From: Falsochrobactrum ovis
GTDB lineage: Bacteria > Pseudomonadota > Alphaproteobacteria > Rhizobiales > Rhizobiaceae
DNA: 64,000 nt
Reading direction: 5' to 3'
Assembly (NCBI RefSeq): GCF_003259955.1
Contig: NZ_QLMK01000014.1
Coordinates: forward strand, 1 to 64,000
Shown: positions 48,922 through 58,107 of the stretch, piece after piece
How the letters are laid out: each line of letters opens with the position of its first letter
Position numbering within the stretch: the first letter of the stretch is position 1
Notes under the pieces: model-generated
The model's database searches: none
Seen by the model: only the letters and a program-made list of their open reading frames with translations
What the model was told of the DNA's origin: nothing
Program-made: the position numbers and the translations under genes

Positions 48922-50444
48922 TGGTGAATTGGATTGCTGGCTGGAAGCCGGGTGTCGGACCCGTAATGAAGGTTATGAAGTACGATAGCGACGATCCGAT
49001 GACGGTGGCAAATACGGCATATGATCGCTTCTACTTCAATTCAGAAACGTCCCATTTGTCATATGCGTGGGATCATTTTCAGGTGAACAATCTGAATGAT
49101 AGCACATATCCGATTGGGAACTACGCATTATCGGGCGGTGGTCTTTCGACGACGAAGTGGGGTCTGAGTACATATATGAGAGGGACTTCCAGCTCAATTC
49201 GGCGAGACCTTGTCTACTTCCATACTCGCGACCCCGGCTTGAACATGATGCCGCTCGTGGAGACCAGAGTAGGGGGTGCCGACGGCAGAGTCGAAATAAT
49301 GCATAATTATCCAACGTGGACAGATAATAGCTGGGTCACATCAATCTCCAACAATGCGATTGCTTGTTATGTGTACCCGACCACGTCAACGGGGTTTGAT
49401 TTTCAACGACTGGATCCTGCGTTTGGGCATGAAGGGTGGTGTGTAAAGGCTAACAATGGTGCCTCGGGATATTCGGCTGATATTGTGGGTGATCAAGCTT
49501 TTCTCACATCTATGATCTGGGACTTGCCCGCAGATAATACTGCCATCCCAAAACCAACCGGCACTCCAATAGCTGGCCAACTGGCTCTCGCAATCGAGCC
49601 TTCACGCGTTGTTATGGCGCGCCCAGGTTTTTCGGTTGATGGATCAAGCGGCCGGCAGCGCATCCTGGATAGTGATAGATCGCCCGTCAAATGTGTCATG
49701 ATGGGAGAAACGCCGCTTATAAGCCCGGGCACTTCATACTTCCACCCAAAGACTGTCGACTTCGATCTCGAAACCACAATGGTGTGCGACACGATTTGCA
49801 GTATGAATGGCTGGGACTATTCCATTCCAGTTGTTGATCTTGACCCTTCATATCGTACGACACACGATATTGCCCGCTACCGCGTCGAGGCTGGAGGCAT
49901 TCGATTTTGGGTGGAAGGCAAGTATCCGGTCAAGGTGCGCTTTATGCTTTACGCTACCGGGATCGCAGGTCGCACCACCGGCGGTAGTCAGACTATGCGC
50001 AAGCTAGATAATGGTCACATCCAAATCAAAAGGCCGGGGTCGAGCGATACAGCTCCTGGCTATAATGACATTTTACTGGATACGCGCTTTCCTGCTCTGA
50101 CAGTGATTGATGAAGGCTGGATTCCGCTGAGTTCGTTTTCGTCTGCTAATATCGTTAGCTGGCGATATGGCAAAGTCGCAGCGAGGGTCAACTTTAACCC
50201 AAGCGGCTTGTTCATCTTCCCCAAAGTGGCAGGACATTTCCAGACCGCGATCCGCCAAGGTCAGCATGAACTGAGAGTTCATTTAGGCGGAGGGCAAGAG
50301 GTGGCGCGTTTTTCAATGGCGACCGTGGTTCGTAGCGATCACATCGTTATCCATCTCAGTCCCGGTAATTATTCGGGTCCAGGCGCGTCGCTCCCAGATC
50401 CTCTAGGTGTCCGCTACTACATTCTCGGCGCTGCAACGATTTAA
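48921..50444 (+). CDS. Tail fibre/tip protein of unknown family
   Basis: 507 residues, beta-rich, many Gly, Ser and Trp, no known domain seen. ATG 48921 overlaps the upstream stop. Probably receptor-binding or fibre part. Confidence 0.6.
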   Translation: MVNWIAGWKPGVGPVMKVMKYDSDDPMTVANTAYDRFYFNSETSHLSYAWDHFQVNNLNDSTYPIGNYALSGGGLSTTKWGLSTYMRGTSSSIRRDLVYFHTRDPGLNMMPLVETRVGGADGRVEIMHNYPTWTDNSWVTSISNNAIACYVYPTTSTGFDFQRLDPAFGHEGWCVKANNGASGYSADIVGDQAFLTSMIWDLPADNTAIPKPTGTPIAGQLALAIEPSRVVMARPGFSVDGSSGRQRILDSDRSPVKCVMMGETPLISPGTSYFHPKTVDFDLETTMVCDTICSMNGWDYSIPVVDLDPSYRTTHDIARYRVEAGGIRFWVEGKYPVKVRFMLYATGIAGRTTGGSQTMRKLDNGHIQIKRPGSSDTAPGYNDILLDTRFPALTVIDEGWIPLSSFSSANIVSWRYGKVAARVNFNPSGLFIFPKVAGHFQTAIRQGQHELRVHLGGGQEVARFSMATVVRSDHIVIHLSPGNYSGPGASLPDPLGVRYYILGAATI

Positions 50445-50464
50445 CCTACATACCGGAGATTATT

Positions 50465-51412
50465 ATGGCTACATTGTCGGATTACACTTCCGGCACGATA
50501 TCGCTTGCCAATGGCTCAACCACCGTGACCGGCACAGGCACGCTGTTTGACGTGGCAAAGTTTCGTGAAGGCGACACGCTTCAAATCCAGAACCTGACGG
50601 CCGTTATTGCGAGAGTTGATAGTAATACTCAATTGACGCTCACGGAGCCATGGACAGGAACCACCCTGACAGATGCTCCATACCGGGCTCGTTATCTGCC
50701 CGATGGCGCTCGGGTTACGGCACAGTCTACGACGCTTATTGAGCTGCTGGGGAATGGTATATTGTCCGGCCTTGCCAAACTCGGCGTAGAAGAGGGCAAA
50801 ACACCGGTCGGCAATGCTGCTGGTCAGTATGAGTTAAGGGACTATATCGATGACCCGAATGGGACGCTCGGTGAGTTGGCTGATCTGGACAGCGTAGAAA
50901 ACTTGTCCGAGCTGGCTGAACAGATTCTAGATGCGAATAAAGTACTGACAACAAACGATAACGGTAAATTAACGCAGTCCGACATTACCGCTGCAGCGCG
51001 TGTGCTGCTTAAGCTTGCTGGTGGGGCCTCTGCTGATCAGTTGCCGTACTTTACCGGGGCTAATGAGGCGGGTCTAACACCGCTGACGGCTTTTGCGCGC
51101 TCTATTTTGGATGATGCGAATGGCGCAGCTATGTGGGGTACTCTGGGCGGCACTCAGGGCGTTGCGCTTAATGGGTATTTCAAATTACCCAATGGTCTGA
51201 TCGTTCAATGGGGGGCGGGAACGCTAAATGCCGCAGGTGTATGGGTCCCCTATCCCGTAGGGTTTCCTAATGCCGCATTTAGAACCATAGTGGGCTGCGC
51301 TAATGGAGGAGCCTTAGCAAATGTCGGGTGGGGTGCTCCCGCAGATAAGAATGGATTCACAGGGTTCGCAGCCGGTCTGACTGCCGTCCATTATATTGCG
51401 GTAGGGTGGTGA
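50465..51412 (+). CDS. Tail fibre protein
   Basis: 315 residues. N-terminal STTVTGTGTLFDVAKFREGD as in fibre attachment regions; C-terminal knob GYFKLPNGLIVQWGAGTLNA and AVHYIAVGW as in gp53-like fibre ends. Followed by its assembly protein. Confidence 0.85.
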   Translation: MATLSDYTSGTISLANGSTTVTGTGTLFDVAKFREGDTLQIQNLTAVIARVDSNTQLTLTEPWTGTTLTDAPYRARYLPDGARVTAQSTTLIELLGNGILSGLAKLGVEEGKTPVGNAAGQYELRDYIDDPNGTLGELADLDSVENLSELAEQILDANKVLTTNDNGKLTQSDITAAARVLLKLAGGASADQLPYFTGANEAGLTPLTAFARSILDDANGAAMWGTLGGTQGVALNGYFKLPNGLIVQWGAGTLNAAGVWVPYPVGFPNAAFRTIVGCANGGALANVGWGAPADKNGFTGFAAGLTAVHYIAVGW

Positions 51413-51413
51413 T

Positions 51414-51872
51414 ATGGCGAAATTTGCAAGTTTTGACTCAAATGGCCTCCCCGTTGCATTCTACTCCGGGGATATTCACGGTGAGAACATACCAACTGGA
51501 GCTGTAGAAATCTCACATAATGACTGGCTTGAGTTTATTAACAACTCAGGTATGCGACGCTGGGATGGCGAGAAGGTTGTTGAATACACTCCGCCGCTTC
51601 CGATGCCCACCGCCGATGATTATCGCCGTGAAATCCAAAACCTCATCGACACCAAAGCACAAGAGAAAGACTACGATAGCGGCGCAACGCTTGCCAGTTA
51701 TGTAAGCTCAACAATTCCGCAATGGGCCGCTGAGGCCCAAGCGTTCGTCGCTTGGCGTGATGCTGTCTGGCTGCATGCACTGACTGAGCTGGATAAGGTG
51801 CAATCTGGTGCGCGCTCGCAGCCGACTATTGAGGGCTTTTTAGCTGAGTTGCCGACAATGGAATGGCCCTAG
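51414..51872 (+). CDS. Tail fibre assembly protein
   Basis: 152 residues: SGDIHGENIPTGAVEISHND and the helical YRREIQNLIDTKAQEKDYDS, FVAWRDAVW pattern of fibre chaperones (DUF4376-like). 83 bp of non-coding DNA follow before the convergent cassette. Confidence 0.82.
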   Translation: MAKFASFDSNGLPVAFYSGDIHGENIPTGAVEISHNDWLEFINNSGMRRWDGEKVVEYTPPLPMPTADDYRREIQNLIDTKAQEKDYDSGATLASYVSSTIPQWAAEAQAFVAWRDAVWLHALTELDKVQSGARSQPTIEGFLAELPTMEWP

Positions 51873-51955
51873 TCTTGAGATCAATCCACTTCCAATACGT
51901 CGCCCTTCCGATGGGGATAAGAATACCTGAAAGGCACCAATATTTCACGTTAACA

Positions 51956-52723
51956 CTAGCCTAATCGAAGCCACGGATGACGCATAGTCAAGGTTGTAAA
52001 CAAATCTGGTGTGTTTGCTACAGTATCCGTTCGTAGCATCGATGTGCCATGGACACGATACCTACACAAAACTTGCGGAACAAACACGGCGTCTATACCG
52101 TGATCGATGAATTTACACCAGAAATCATAGTCCTCTAAGCCACCTTCAAGATGAGTATATCCACGTACATCCTCCCAAGCTTTCTTAGAGATTAATGCCA
52201 TCGCATCAACGTAGTTGCCGTGAACAAAAAAGCTCTTTGACCAATAGTCGGCGTACCCAAGTCCGGACTGCTCACCAAAGAATTCTAATTGCGTATATGC
52301 GGCGCCGTAATCTTGTTCTAAAACGAAAGGAGCAAGCTTCTCGATTGCCGTAGGATAGATAGAGTTATCAGCATCAATTACAAAGACTGCCTTATTTAGG
52401 CTGAACGAAAAAGCAGTATTTCTCGCTTGAGCAAGGCCCTGATTATTGATGTGCTTCAGTACAGTTATTCGCCGGAAACGAGTTGTGTTTTTTACTGCCC
52501 ATTCCTTAGCAACAGAGGCAGAATTATCGCGAGATGAACAATCATCTACAATAATCAGATCCAAATTTTGATAGGTCTGAGCAGCAATAGAATCCAAGCA
52601 TTCGATTATGAAGTGCTCATAGTTGAAAAGACTCACCGCGACCGTAATAGTTGCATCATCTCGACTGCCTGCCACGTCGTCGTAATATATTTCATAAGGA
52701 GCGCGAAAAATTCGACTAATCAT
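51956..52723 (-). CDS. Family 2 glycosyltransferase
   Basis: 255 residues, GT-A fold: VAVSLFNYEHFIIECLDSI, DLIIVDDCSSRDNS, NNQGLAQARNTAF and VIDADNSIYPTA (DXD-like). Transfers a sugar to a surface glycan. Last gene of a leftward cassette that is clearly more AT-rich than the phage around it. Confidence 0.9.
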   Translation of the reverse strand: MISRIFRAPYEIYYDDVAGSRDDATITVAVSLFNYEHFIIECLDSIAAQTYQNLDLIIVDDCSSRDNSASVAKEWAVKNTTRFRRITVLKHINNQGLAQARNTAFSFSLNKAVFVIDADNSIYPTAIEKLAPFVLEQDYGAAYTQLEFFGEQSGLGYADYWSKSFFVHGNYVDAMALISKKAWEDVRGYTHLEGGLEDYDFWCKFIDHGIDAVFVPQVLCRYRVHGTSMLRTDTVANTPDLFTTLTMRHPWLRLG

Positions 52724-53910
52724 CTTGTGGTCCTGCCAAGGAAATTGAATAAAACATTGGCATTATTCCTATGATGGATCACGTTATTCATGAGCAGATT
52801 GTTAGTGTTCAGTATTGCGTTACAGCACTGAATGCCTTGGGGATCGTTAAGCGCCCACTCTATAGTAGAAGCGATATACCTCGTGTTTGTCTCGATGAAA
52901 TGTACGCCTGGCTTGTACAAAGGATGAGACAGGCAGTTGTCTGTAACCACGACCGCGCCTGACTGGATACCTTGCCTTACAATTCTGTGCCACTCGAAGT
53001 ACGGAAGGACATCTCTGTGCACATTGAGATAAATTTTTGACATTCCAGCTACGTATGATGCGAGATCGGCAAGGGTTCGGTCGGCATTTTCAGAGAGCGG
53101 GGTAGGTCTTTTGCGGTAATAAATGAACGTTTCCCATTCGGCCATTTGTGGAGACAGCCTAGAAAATAACTTCTCCCGTCGAGGGCTATCTGAGCCAAAA
53201 AACGACAAGTCGAAGGTCCGTTCTTCCCATCTGGTCCCCCGAAGGGGTTGAGGGATAGACTTAGATAGGGGGTGATCTTTGATTGTTTCTGAATAACTCA
53301 AACTTTGTCTGGGAGATGGCTCCCAGTGTATTGTGGGGATACCAGATTGGCTGAGCAATCGCGCGCTTTGATAGCAAATATCGATAATTCCCGCGCTTGA
53401 AAGTATATGAGGTAAAGCAGAGGCGAACCATCGCGTCTGTAATTGTTCGGTATTGTAAACGAAACAATTTTTCATAAACGACGAATTAAAGAATTGAGGC
53501 CCGTCTCCGAGCAAGAAAAATTCGTGCGGCGCAACAACGATCTTAGTTACAGAATTCTCTTTATTTGGATCGGCGTCCGTCTTTTTGCTCGCCATTATTC
53601 CATGTTCATTGAAGGTGCGCAATATATCATCGGCTATTTGATCCATGAATACGTTACCCATGGACGATACATAAATATCCACAGAAGCAGGAGAAGGAGT
53701 GAGTTCGATATCGCAGGGTGCAATCACAGGTATACAGCTGAGCAGTCGAGATATCTCTTGACTGTTAAATATGATGCGACCTTCCCTTGCCCCAAAATTA
53801 ATCGCGTGCGCGTAGGGATTATGCAAACCAATATCTGAGTTTACATGTTTATACCAATCAGGATCGAAGAAAGTGAGTTGCTTTAACCGGGCGATCGCAT
53901 TGTCAAGCAT
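52720..53910 (-). CDS. Glycosyltransferase-like protein
   Basis: 396 residues. N-terminal FFDPDWYKHVNSDIGLHNPY is a motif found at the start of many surface-polysaccharide glycosyltransferases; the C-terminal part (DVLPYFEWHRIVRQGIQSGA, VVVTDNCLSHPLYKPGVHFI) fits a GT-B acceptor/donor domain. Start overlaps neighbour ends by 4-8 bp. Confidence 0.75.
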   Translation of the reverse strand: MLDNAIARLKQLTFFDPDWYKHVNSDIGLHNPYAHAINFGAREGRIIFNSQEISRLLSCIPVIAPCDIELTPSPASVDIYVSSMGNVFMDQIADDILRTFNEHGIMASKKTDADPNKENSVTKIVVAPHEFFLLGDGPQFFNSSFMKNCFVYNTEQLQTRWFASALPHILSSAGIIDICYQSARLLSQSGIPTIHWEPSPRQSLSYSETIKDHPLSKSIPQPLRGTRWEERTFDLSFFGSDSPRREKLFSRLSPQMAEWETFIYYRKRPTPLSENADRTLADLASYVAGMSKIYLNVHRDVLPYFEWHRIVRQGIQSGAVVVTDNCLSHPLYKPGVHFIETNTRYIASTIEWALNDPQGIQCCNAILNTNNLLMNNVIHHRNNANVLFNFLGRTTR

Positions 53911-55012
53911 TTCGATTCCGCCCCGATTTGCGTTTGAGCGCGGTTCTAATCTTACGAAGTGGGCTCGTTACCTTCCAACTGGTAGAGTTCAGCAATGCTT
54001 CTATGGTACTTTCAGCGTTTGCAAGCGACTGCGTCATCCGTGAATTCTCTGAAACTCGACTCGCCTCCATGTCGGCAACTAGTCTGAGTTCTCGTTTAGC
54101 TTCCCTGTGTAAGTCTTGTTCGCGCTCAAAGCGACGTTTCCATATGAGTGCATCGCCAGTAAGCGGCACTGCTACTGGATAAAATTTTTCATGTCGCTCA
54201 GTGTCAATTTGCGATGCGAACGACACATTCGGGAAACGCTTTGCGATCGAGTGTTGAAAAATGGCTTCATTTTTAAAGTAATTGTTTGGGAACATATTAA
54301 CTTTTCGGCCTAAAAAGGCGGATAAGATAGTAATATGCAGTCGATCAGTATTGATTTCGTCATATTGTGCCAAAAAGTCGGCCAGCGAAGCAGTTGCGGA
54401 TTCAACGAACGGGACAGCTTGCCAGATGTCGCCATTCCAAGCCAATGAAACATCAATATTACCGATCGGTGGACTGTTGCCGACGGACTCTCCATCCTGT
54501 CTAAAAGCGTTCAATGTCCCTGCGCCCTTCCGGCCTGACTGATTGAAATGATCGTCGCTTAGGTAAAAAGTGACGTCGTGAACCAGTGAAACTCGGTCTG
54601 GGTTAGCTCCAGATTTTATACAGTGATCATAAGAAATGGGGTCTCTACAAAAAACAGTTAAATTAGAAAAGGTTTCCTTCAGAATGTCATTATACCCCAC
54701 GATGGTATGTGGAAATAAATATACATTGTTCGTTTTTCGATGCTCCCAAATCAACGTAGCAACGTCTTCGTATTTTCCCTCTACGAGGTTTCCCCCGCCG
54801 CCAATTATAATGATTTCGTTGTCGAAGCGCTCATCCTGGGTGTGCGTAGTAAAATTCACTCCGAAATGTTTGAAAAGTTGAAGCGTTGCATAAGTGATAA
54901 AACCATCGCCAAGGTTGCCTGACTTTGGGAAGAAACGGATGGTTTTACCGGTAAAGGAAGCGATGGTCTTTAAAAGCGGGTCTTCGCCCTTATTCCATAT
55001 CTGTTCGTTCAT
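53903..55012 (-). CDS. Polysaccharide pyruvyl transferase-family protein
   Basis: 369 residues: KSGNLGDGFITYATLQLF, EIIIIGGGGNLVEGKY and HTIVGYNDILKETF match the pyruvyl transferase/GumL family. The C-terminal 80 residues form a coiled coil and a basic tail (SPLRKIRTALKRKSGRNRNA). Adds pyruvate ketals or acts as a related transferase on LPS or capsule. Confidence 0.85.
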   Translation of the reverse strand: MNEQIWNKGEDPLLKTIASFTGKTIRFFPKSGNLGDGFITYATLQLFKHFGVNFTTHTQDERFDNEIIIIGGGGNLVEGKYEDVATLIWEHRKTNNVYLFPHTIVGYNDILKETFSNLTVFCRDPISYDHCIKSGANPDRVSLVHDVTFYLSDDHFNQSGRKGAGTLNAFRQDGESVGNSPPIGNIDVSLAWNGDIWQAVPFVESATASLADFLAQYDEINTDRLHITILSAFLGRKVNMFPNNYFKNEAIFQHSIAKRFPNVSFASQIDTERHEKFYPVAVPLTGDALIWKRRFEREQDLHREAKRELRLVADMEASRVSENSRMTQSLANAESTIEALLNSTSWKVTSPLRKIRTALKRKSGRNRNA

Positions 55013-55078
55013 TTGGTGTGCTTGTCTCTTATGGCGTGGCTGGATTACATCTAACTTAGGGTCGCTGCAGACGGTTAA

Positions 55079-56185
55079 TCAATGAGTTTGATGCACTGGA
55101 TGTATTTGATGCGCTCGGTCTACAACACTAGAACGATTTTGTTGCAATTTATTATATCCTAATTGATGTATCCACCAATGAAACGAATGGTAGAAAACCG
55201 GAGCGACAATAAATATTACGGCGGTGCAAAATATTCCGAAAATAACAAAATTGTCGAATGGAGAACTACCTATGAATATTGACCAAATCTGCCAACACGC
55301 TGATATAACAAAAGCATGGGAAAGGAATACAGTAAACGAATAACGAGAGTAGTGCATTAGGCCTTGACCAACCTGCGTATTTAGCAGGCGGCCTGATAAT
55401 ATCCAAAAGTAAATTGGACCGAATAAGGTCAGAGCTTTGTCAACGGTATTAAACGTGCTTTTGTTATAAAAGAATGACATAGCAATTAGCGGTACTGCGA
55501 AAATTCCAGCGCTTAAAATGGCATTTTCATGACGACTATTTATGCTGATTGAAGCTAACTCATGATTGTATGCAAAAATACCGAAAAAGAACCAAGCGTA
55601 AATTTCAAACCTAAAAATAAGCGGAAGAGGTCTCGCATAAACGATCATAATCGCAGAAATCAGTAGAAGAGCCAAGGCCAAGCGTTTGTTTTTCGAGAGT
55701 ACTATGAGCAGAGGCGAAATGAGAAAGCATAGGAAAATCTCTCTTAAAAAATAAAGGGGGCCATTGGCTGGGATTTGATTTACTGCGAATAAAGCATTGA
55801 CCCAAGACGCCCAGTTTCCGTTGAATAGTTTTAAATCTGGTCTCGCCGGCCATCCATGTGATTGCCCCCAATATATCAGTGCTGCGAAGGCGAAGTTCCA
55901 TACAACCATCGGAACTATAATTGTAGCTATTTTTTTTTGGATTAGCGAACTGTAACCGTATTTCTGCAATGATGACACTGAAAGATAACCAAAAATTACG
56001 CTCAATACCGGCATGCCGACCGGCGATAACACGCCTGTAATCATTAGATTAAGAAAAGCCGTGAAGGTAGCTTCAATGTCTTTTGTGCTCGGGTTGTAAA
56101 GCGTATAAGGGACGTGGGCGCTTACAACTAACGCAATGAGCATCGGTCTTAGAAGTGTGATTCTTTTGCGTATCTCAATAGGCAT
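55079..56185 (-). CDS. Acyltransferase 3 family (OafA-like) membrane protein
   Basis: 368 residues with about ten membrane helices. N-terminal RPMLIALVVSAHVPYTLY carries the conserved Arg-x...-His of acyltransferase 3 proteins. Would O-acetylate a surface sugar. First gene of the leftward four-gene cassette. Confidence 0.88.
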   Translation of the reverse strand: MPIEIRKRITLLRPMLIALVVSAHVPYTLYNPSTKDIEATFTAFLNLMITGVLSPVGMPVLSVIFGYLSVSSLQKYGYSSLIQKKIATIIVPMVVWNFAFAALIYWGQSHGWPARPDLKLFNGNWASWVNALFAVNQIPANGPLYFLREIFLCFLISPLLIVLSKNKRLALALLLISAIMIVYARPLPLIFRFEIYAWFFFGIFAYNHELASISINSRHENAILSAGIFAVPLIAMSFFYNKSTFNTVDKALTLFGPIYFWILSGRLLNTQVGQGLMHYSRYSFTVFLSHAFVISACWQIWSIFIGSSPFDNFVIFGIFCTAVIFIVAPVFYHSFHWWIHQLGYNKLQQNRSSVVDRAHQIHPVHQTH

Positions 56186-56287
56186 ACTTGCACTAACTTA
56201 ATTTGTGCTAAATTTGCAAGCCCTAAACTCAAAATTGTCGGGGGCTACACACTTTAATATTTTGAGGTGAGACAGCGCACCTCCCCA

Positions 56288-56323
56288 CAAAAAACCCCAG
56301 CACCCGGGGGGGTAGGCTGGGGT
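56288..56323 (-). terminator. Leftward terminator between lysis genes and cassette
   Basis: Stem ACCCCAGC/GCTGGGGT; on the minus strand a T run follows. It blocks leftward read-through into the cassette from the right. Confidence 0.65.
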
Positions 56324-56398
56324 CTACGCTTAACCGCTTACGCAAGTTTAAACGCTTAAGCATCATCGCATAAAATCAAAAAAACACAATGGAACAGA

Positions 56399-56425
56399 AC
56401 CGTGCCCACAGGCGCGGTTTTTTTG
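56399..56425 (+). terminator. Rightward terminator before the endolysin
   Basis: 6-bp stem ACCGTG/CGCGGT (one T-G pair), 8-nt loop, then seven T. Lies just upstream of the endolysin start. Confidence 0.65.
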
Positions 56426-56449
56426 TTGTCCAACTACCAAGGAATCTCC

Positions 56450-57301
56450 ATGAACAAAACAACGTTCTTCGCGTATGCGAGGCGCGCGCCTTTTGGTGGG
56501 CGTTTGAGCCGCGCGCAGGTCGAAGGTGCTGAGGCTATTCTAGATGAAGCTGCACGCCGCAGCCTGCCCGACGAATATACTGCCTATATTTTGGCTACAG
56601 CGTTTCACGAGACAGGCGGCAAGATGCAGCCTCTTCGTGAGAATATGAATTACACGACGGCGGCGCAGATTAAGAAGACTTGGCCGTCACGGTTTCCGAC
56701 GATCGCTAGCGCAGAACCTTATGTGCGGCAGCCACAAAAGCTAGCCAATAAAGTTTATGGCGGCAGACTGGGCAATACTGCGCCCAATGATGGTTGGATT
56801 TATCGGGGTGACGGCCAAGTACAGCTGACCGGTAAGGCGCACTTCAAAGAATTCAATGTGCAGCCCGGCATGGATTTGAAAACGTCCGTGCGCGTCATGT
56901 TTGACGGCATGCTGCAAGGCAAGTTCACTGGCCGAAAGCTGTATGATTATTTCGGCAAAGGTAAGGAGGATCCTGTTGGAGCCCGCCGCATAGTTAACGG
57001 CACTGACAAAGCGCACCTCATCGCCGGCTATTATAGAAACTTTCTCGATAGCCTCACAGCGGCTCGGGAGATGAAGCCAGCAATGGCGGAAGAGGCTAAG
57101 CCCGACGATGTTCCATTAATGGAAGATAGGGCCGTGCAAACCATTGTTGCGGGTACGGGTGGCACCCTCGTGACCGGCCTTATAGGAGCGGTCTCAAACC
57201 CATGGGCATTCGCGACCGTCGCATTGTTAGTTGTGGTGGCAGGCGCGGGATTCTGGCTTTGGAAAAGCGGCAGGCTCGAATTGAAGATGGTGGCTGCATG
57301 A
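56450..57301 (+). CDS. GH19-type endolysin with C-terminal membrane anchor
   Basis: 283 residues from ATG 56450 (RBS AAGGAAT). Chitinase/lysozyme-like core: TAYILATAFHETGGKMQPLR (catalytic Glu), GRLGNTAPNDGWIYRGDGQV QLTG-type loop. Residues about 232-275 hold two membrane stretches (LVTGLIGAVSNPWAFATVAL, VVVAGAGFWLW), so it may be released late by membrane depolarisation. Confidence 0.9.
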   Translation: MNKTTFFAYARRAPFGGRLSRAQVEGAEAILDEAARRSLPDEYTAYILATAFHETGGKMQPLRENMNYTTAAQIKKTWPSRFPTIASAEPYVRQPQKLANKVYGGRLGNTAPNDGWIYRGDGQVQLTGKAHFKEFNVQPGMDLKTSVRVMFDGMLQGKFTGRKLYDYFGKGKEDPVGARRIVNGTDKAHLIAGYYRNFLDSLTAAREMKPAMAEEAKPDDVPLMEDRAVQTIVAGTGGTLVTGLIGAVSNPWAFATVALLVVVAGAGFWLWKSGRLELKMVAA

Positions 57302-57525
57302 CCTGGCTTTCGAACAAACTAAAAGGCTGGGCCGTGGCGATCGCTGCGGCCTTTGCAATTTTGGCCGGCGCTTACCTGAAAGGCCGCTCCGACAACGCCA
57401 CAAGCGCAACCGCGGACCGATTGAAGGCCGTCAACCAGGCAAGGAAAATCGAATATGAAACGAGCAAACTTGGCGGCAGTGATATTGACGCTGCTCTGTC
57501 TCGGTGGATGCGTGACAAGCGGTAG
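57298..57525 (+). CDS. Inner-membrane spanin-like protein
   Basis: 75 residues from ATG 57298, inside the endolysin stop. One N-terminal membrane helix (WAVAIAAAFAILAGAYLKG) then a charged helix. Second copy of the lysis layout seen at 195, but with different sequence. Confidence 0.6.
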   Translation: MTWLSNKLKGWAVAIAAAFAILAGAYLKGRSDNATSATADRLKAVNQARKIEYETSKLGGSDIDAALSRWMRDKR

Positions 57526-57646
57526 CTATTGCGATGTCGCGAGGCCTATTCTTCCGAGCATGGAAGATAGCATGACGCAGGAAACCAAAAGACAGATTGT
57601 GTCAGAGAACACTAAACTTGAAAAACTGTGCGGGGTAAAACCGTGA
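57455..57646 (+). CDS. Outer-membrane spanin-like lipoprotein, overlapping
   Basis: 63 residues; lipobox LLCLGGC after a short basic start, mature part with a second and third Cys. Starts 71 bp inside the i-spanin-like gene in another frame. Confidence 0.65.
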   Translation: MKRANLAAVILTLLCLGGCVTSGSYCDVARPILPSMEDSMTQETKRQIVSENTKLEKLCGVKP

Positions 57647-57659
57647 CGAGTGTTAAAAG

Positions 57660-57992
57660 ATGACAGGCGCTGAAATTATGGCCGTGGTCGGCTTTATTGT
57701 CATGCTGATTGGTTTTTTATTCGGCCTATGGAAATACATAGACAGTAAAATCGGATCCGCCAAAACTGAAGCGAGTGTTAAAGCCGAAGCTGCAACGTCT
57801 CTTGCTAGCCTTACTAGGCAAGAGCTTTCCGAATACAAGCTTCACGTGGCTGAAACTTACGTGACCAAGGCAGGCATGTCGGAGCAAACAGGTCAGATCA
57901 TGCGAGCCCTTGAGGCAATCGGCGGTAGGCTCGATGGTATCACCGAACGCATTGATAGTTTGATGCAGCCCAAATCGAGGGCGCGGACTTAA
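57660..57992 (+). CDS. Membrane/coiled-coil lysis-region protein
   Basis: 110 residues: N-terminal membrane helix (IMAVVGFIVMLIGFLFGLW), then coiled coil and the heptad-like end AIGGRLDGITERIDSLMQ. Equivalent in place and form to the gene at 567. Confidence 0.6.
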   Translation: MTGAEIMAVVGFIVMLIGFLFGLWKYIDSKIGSAKTEASVKAEAATSLASLTRQELSEYKLHVAETYVTKAGMSEQTGQIMRALEAIGGRLDGITERIDSLMQPKSRART

Positions 57993-58030
57993 GACTAACA
58001 GAGCAAAAACCGATAGAGCCAAATGTTGTG

Positions 58031-58059
58031 TTGACACGCCGTGCAACCACAGCACAATG
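58031..58059 (+). promoter_or_regulatory. Promoter of the post-lysis early-type operon
   Basis: -35 TTGACA (58031-58036), 17-bp spacer, -10 ACAATG-like. Spacer sequence CGTGCAACCACAGC nearly equals that at 27898-27912. Confidence 0.6.
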
Positions 58060-58063
58060 AACA

Positions 58064-58083
58064 GTGCGGGATACCATCCGCAC
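58064..58083 (+). promoter_or_regulatory. Leader hairpin before the phosphoesterase gene
   Basis: Perfect 6-bp stem GTGCGG/CCGCAC, 8-nt loop GATACCAT, then ACACACGAGGAG. Confidence 0.6.
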
Positions 58084-58107
58084 TGACCACACACACGAGG
58101 AGATTGC

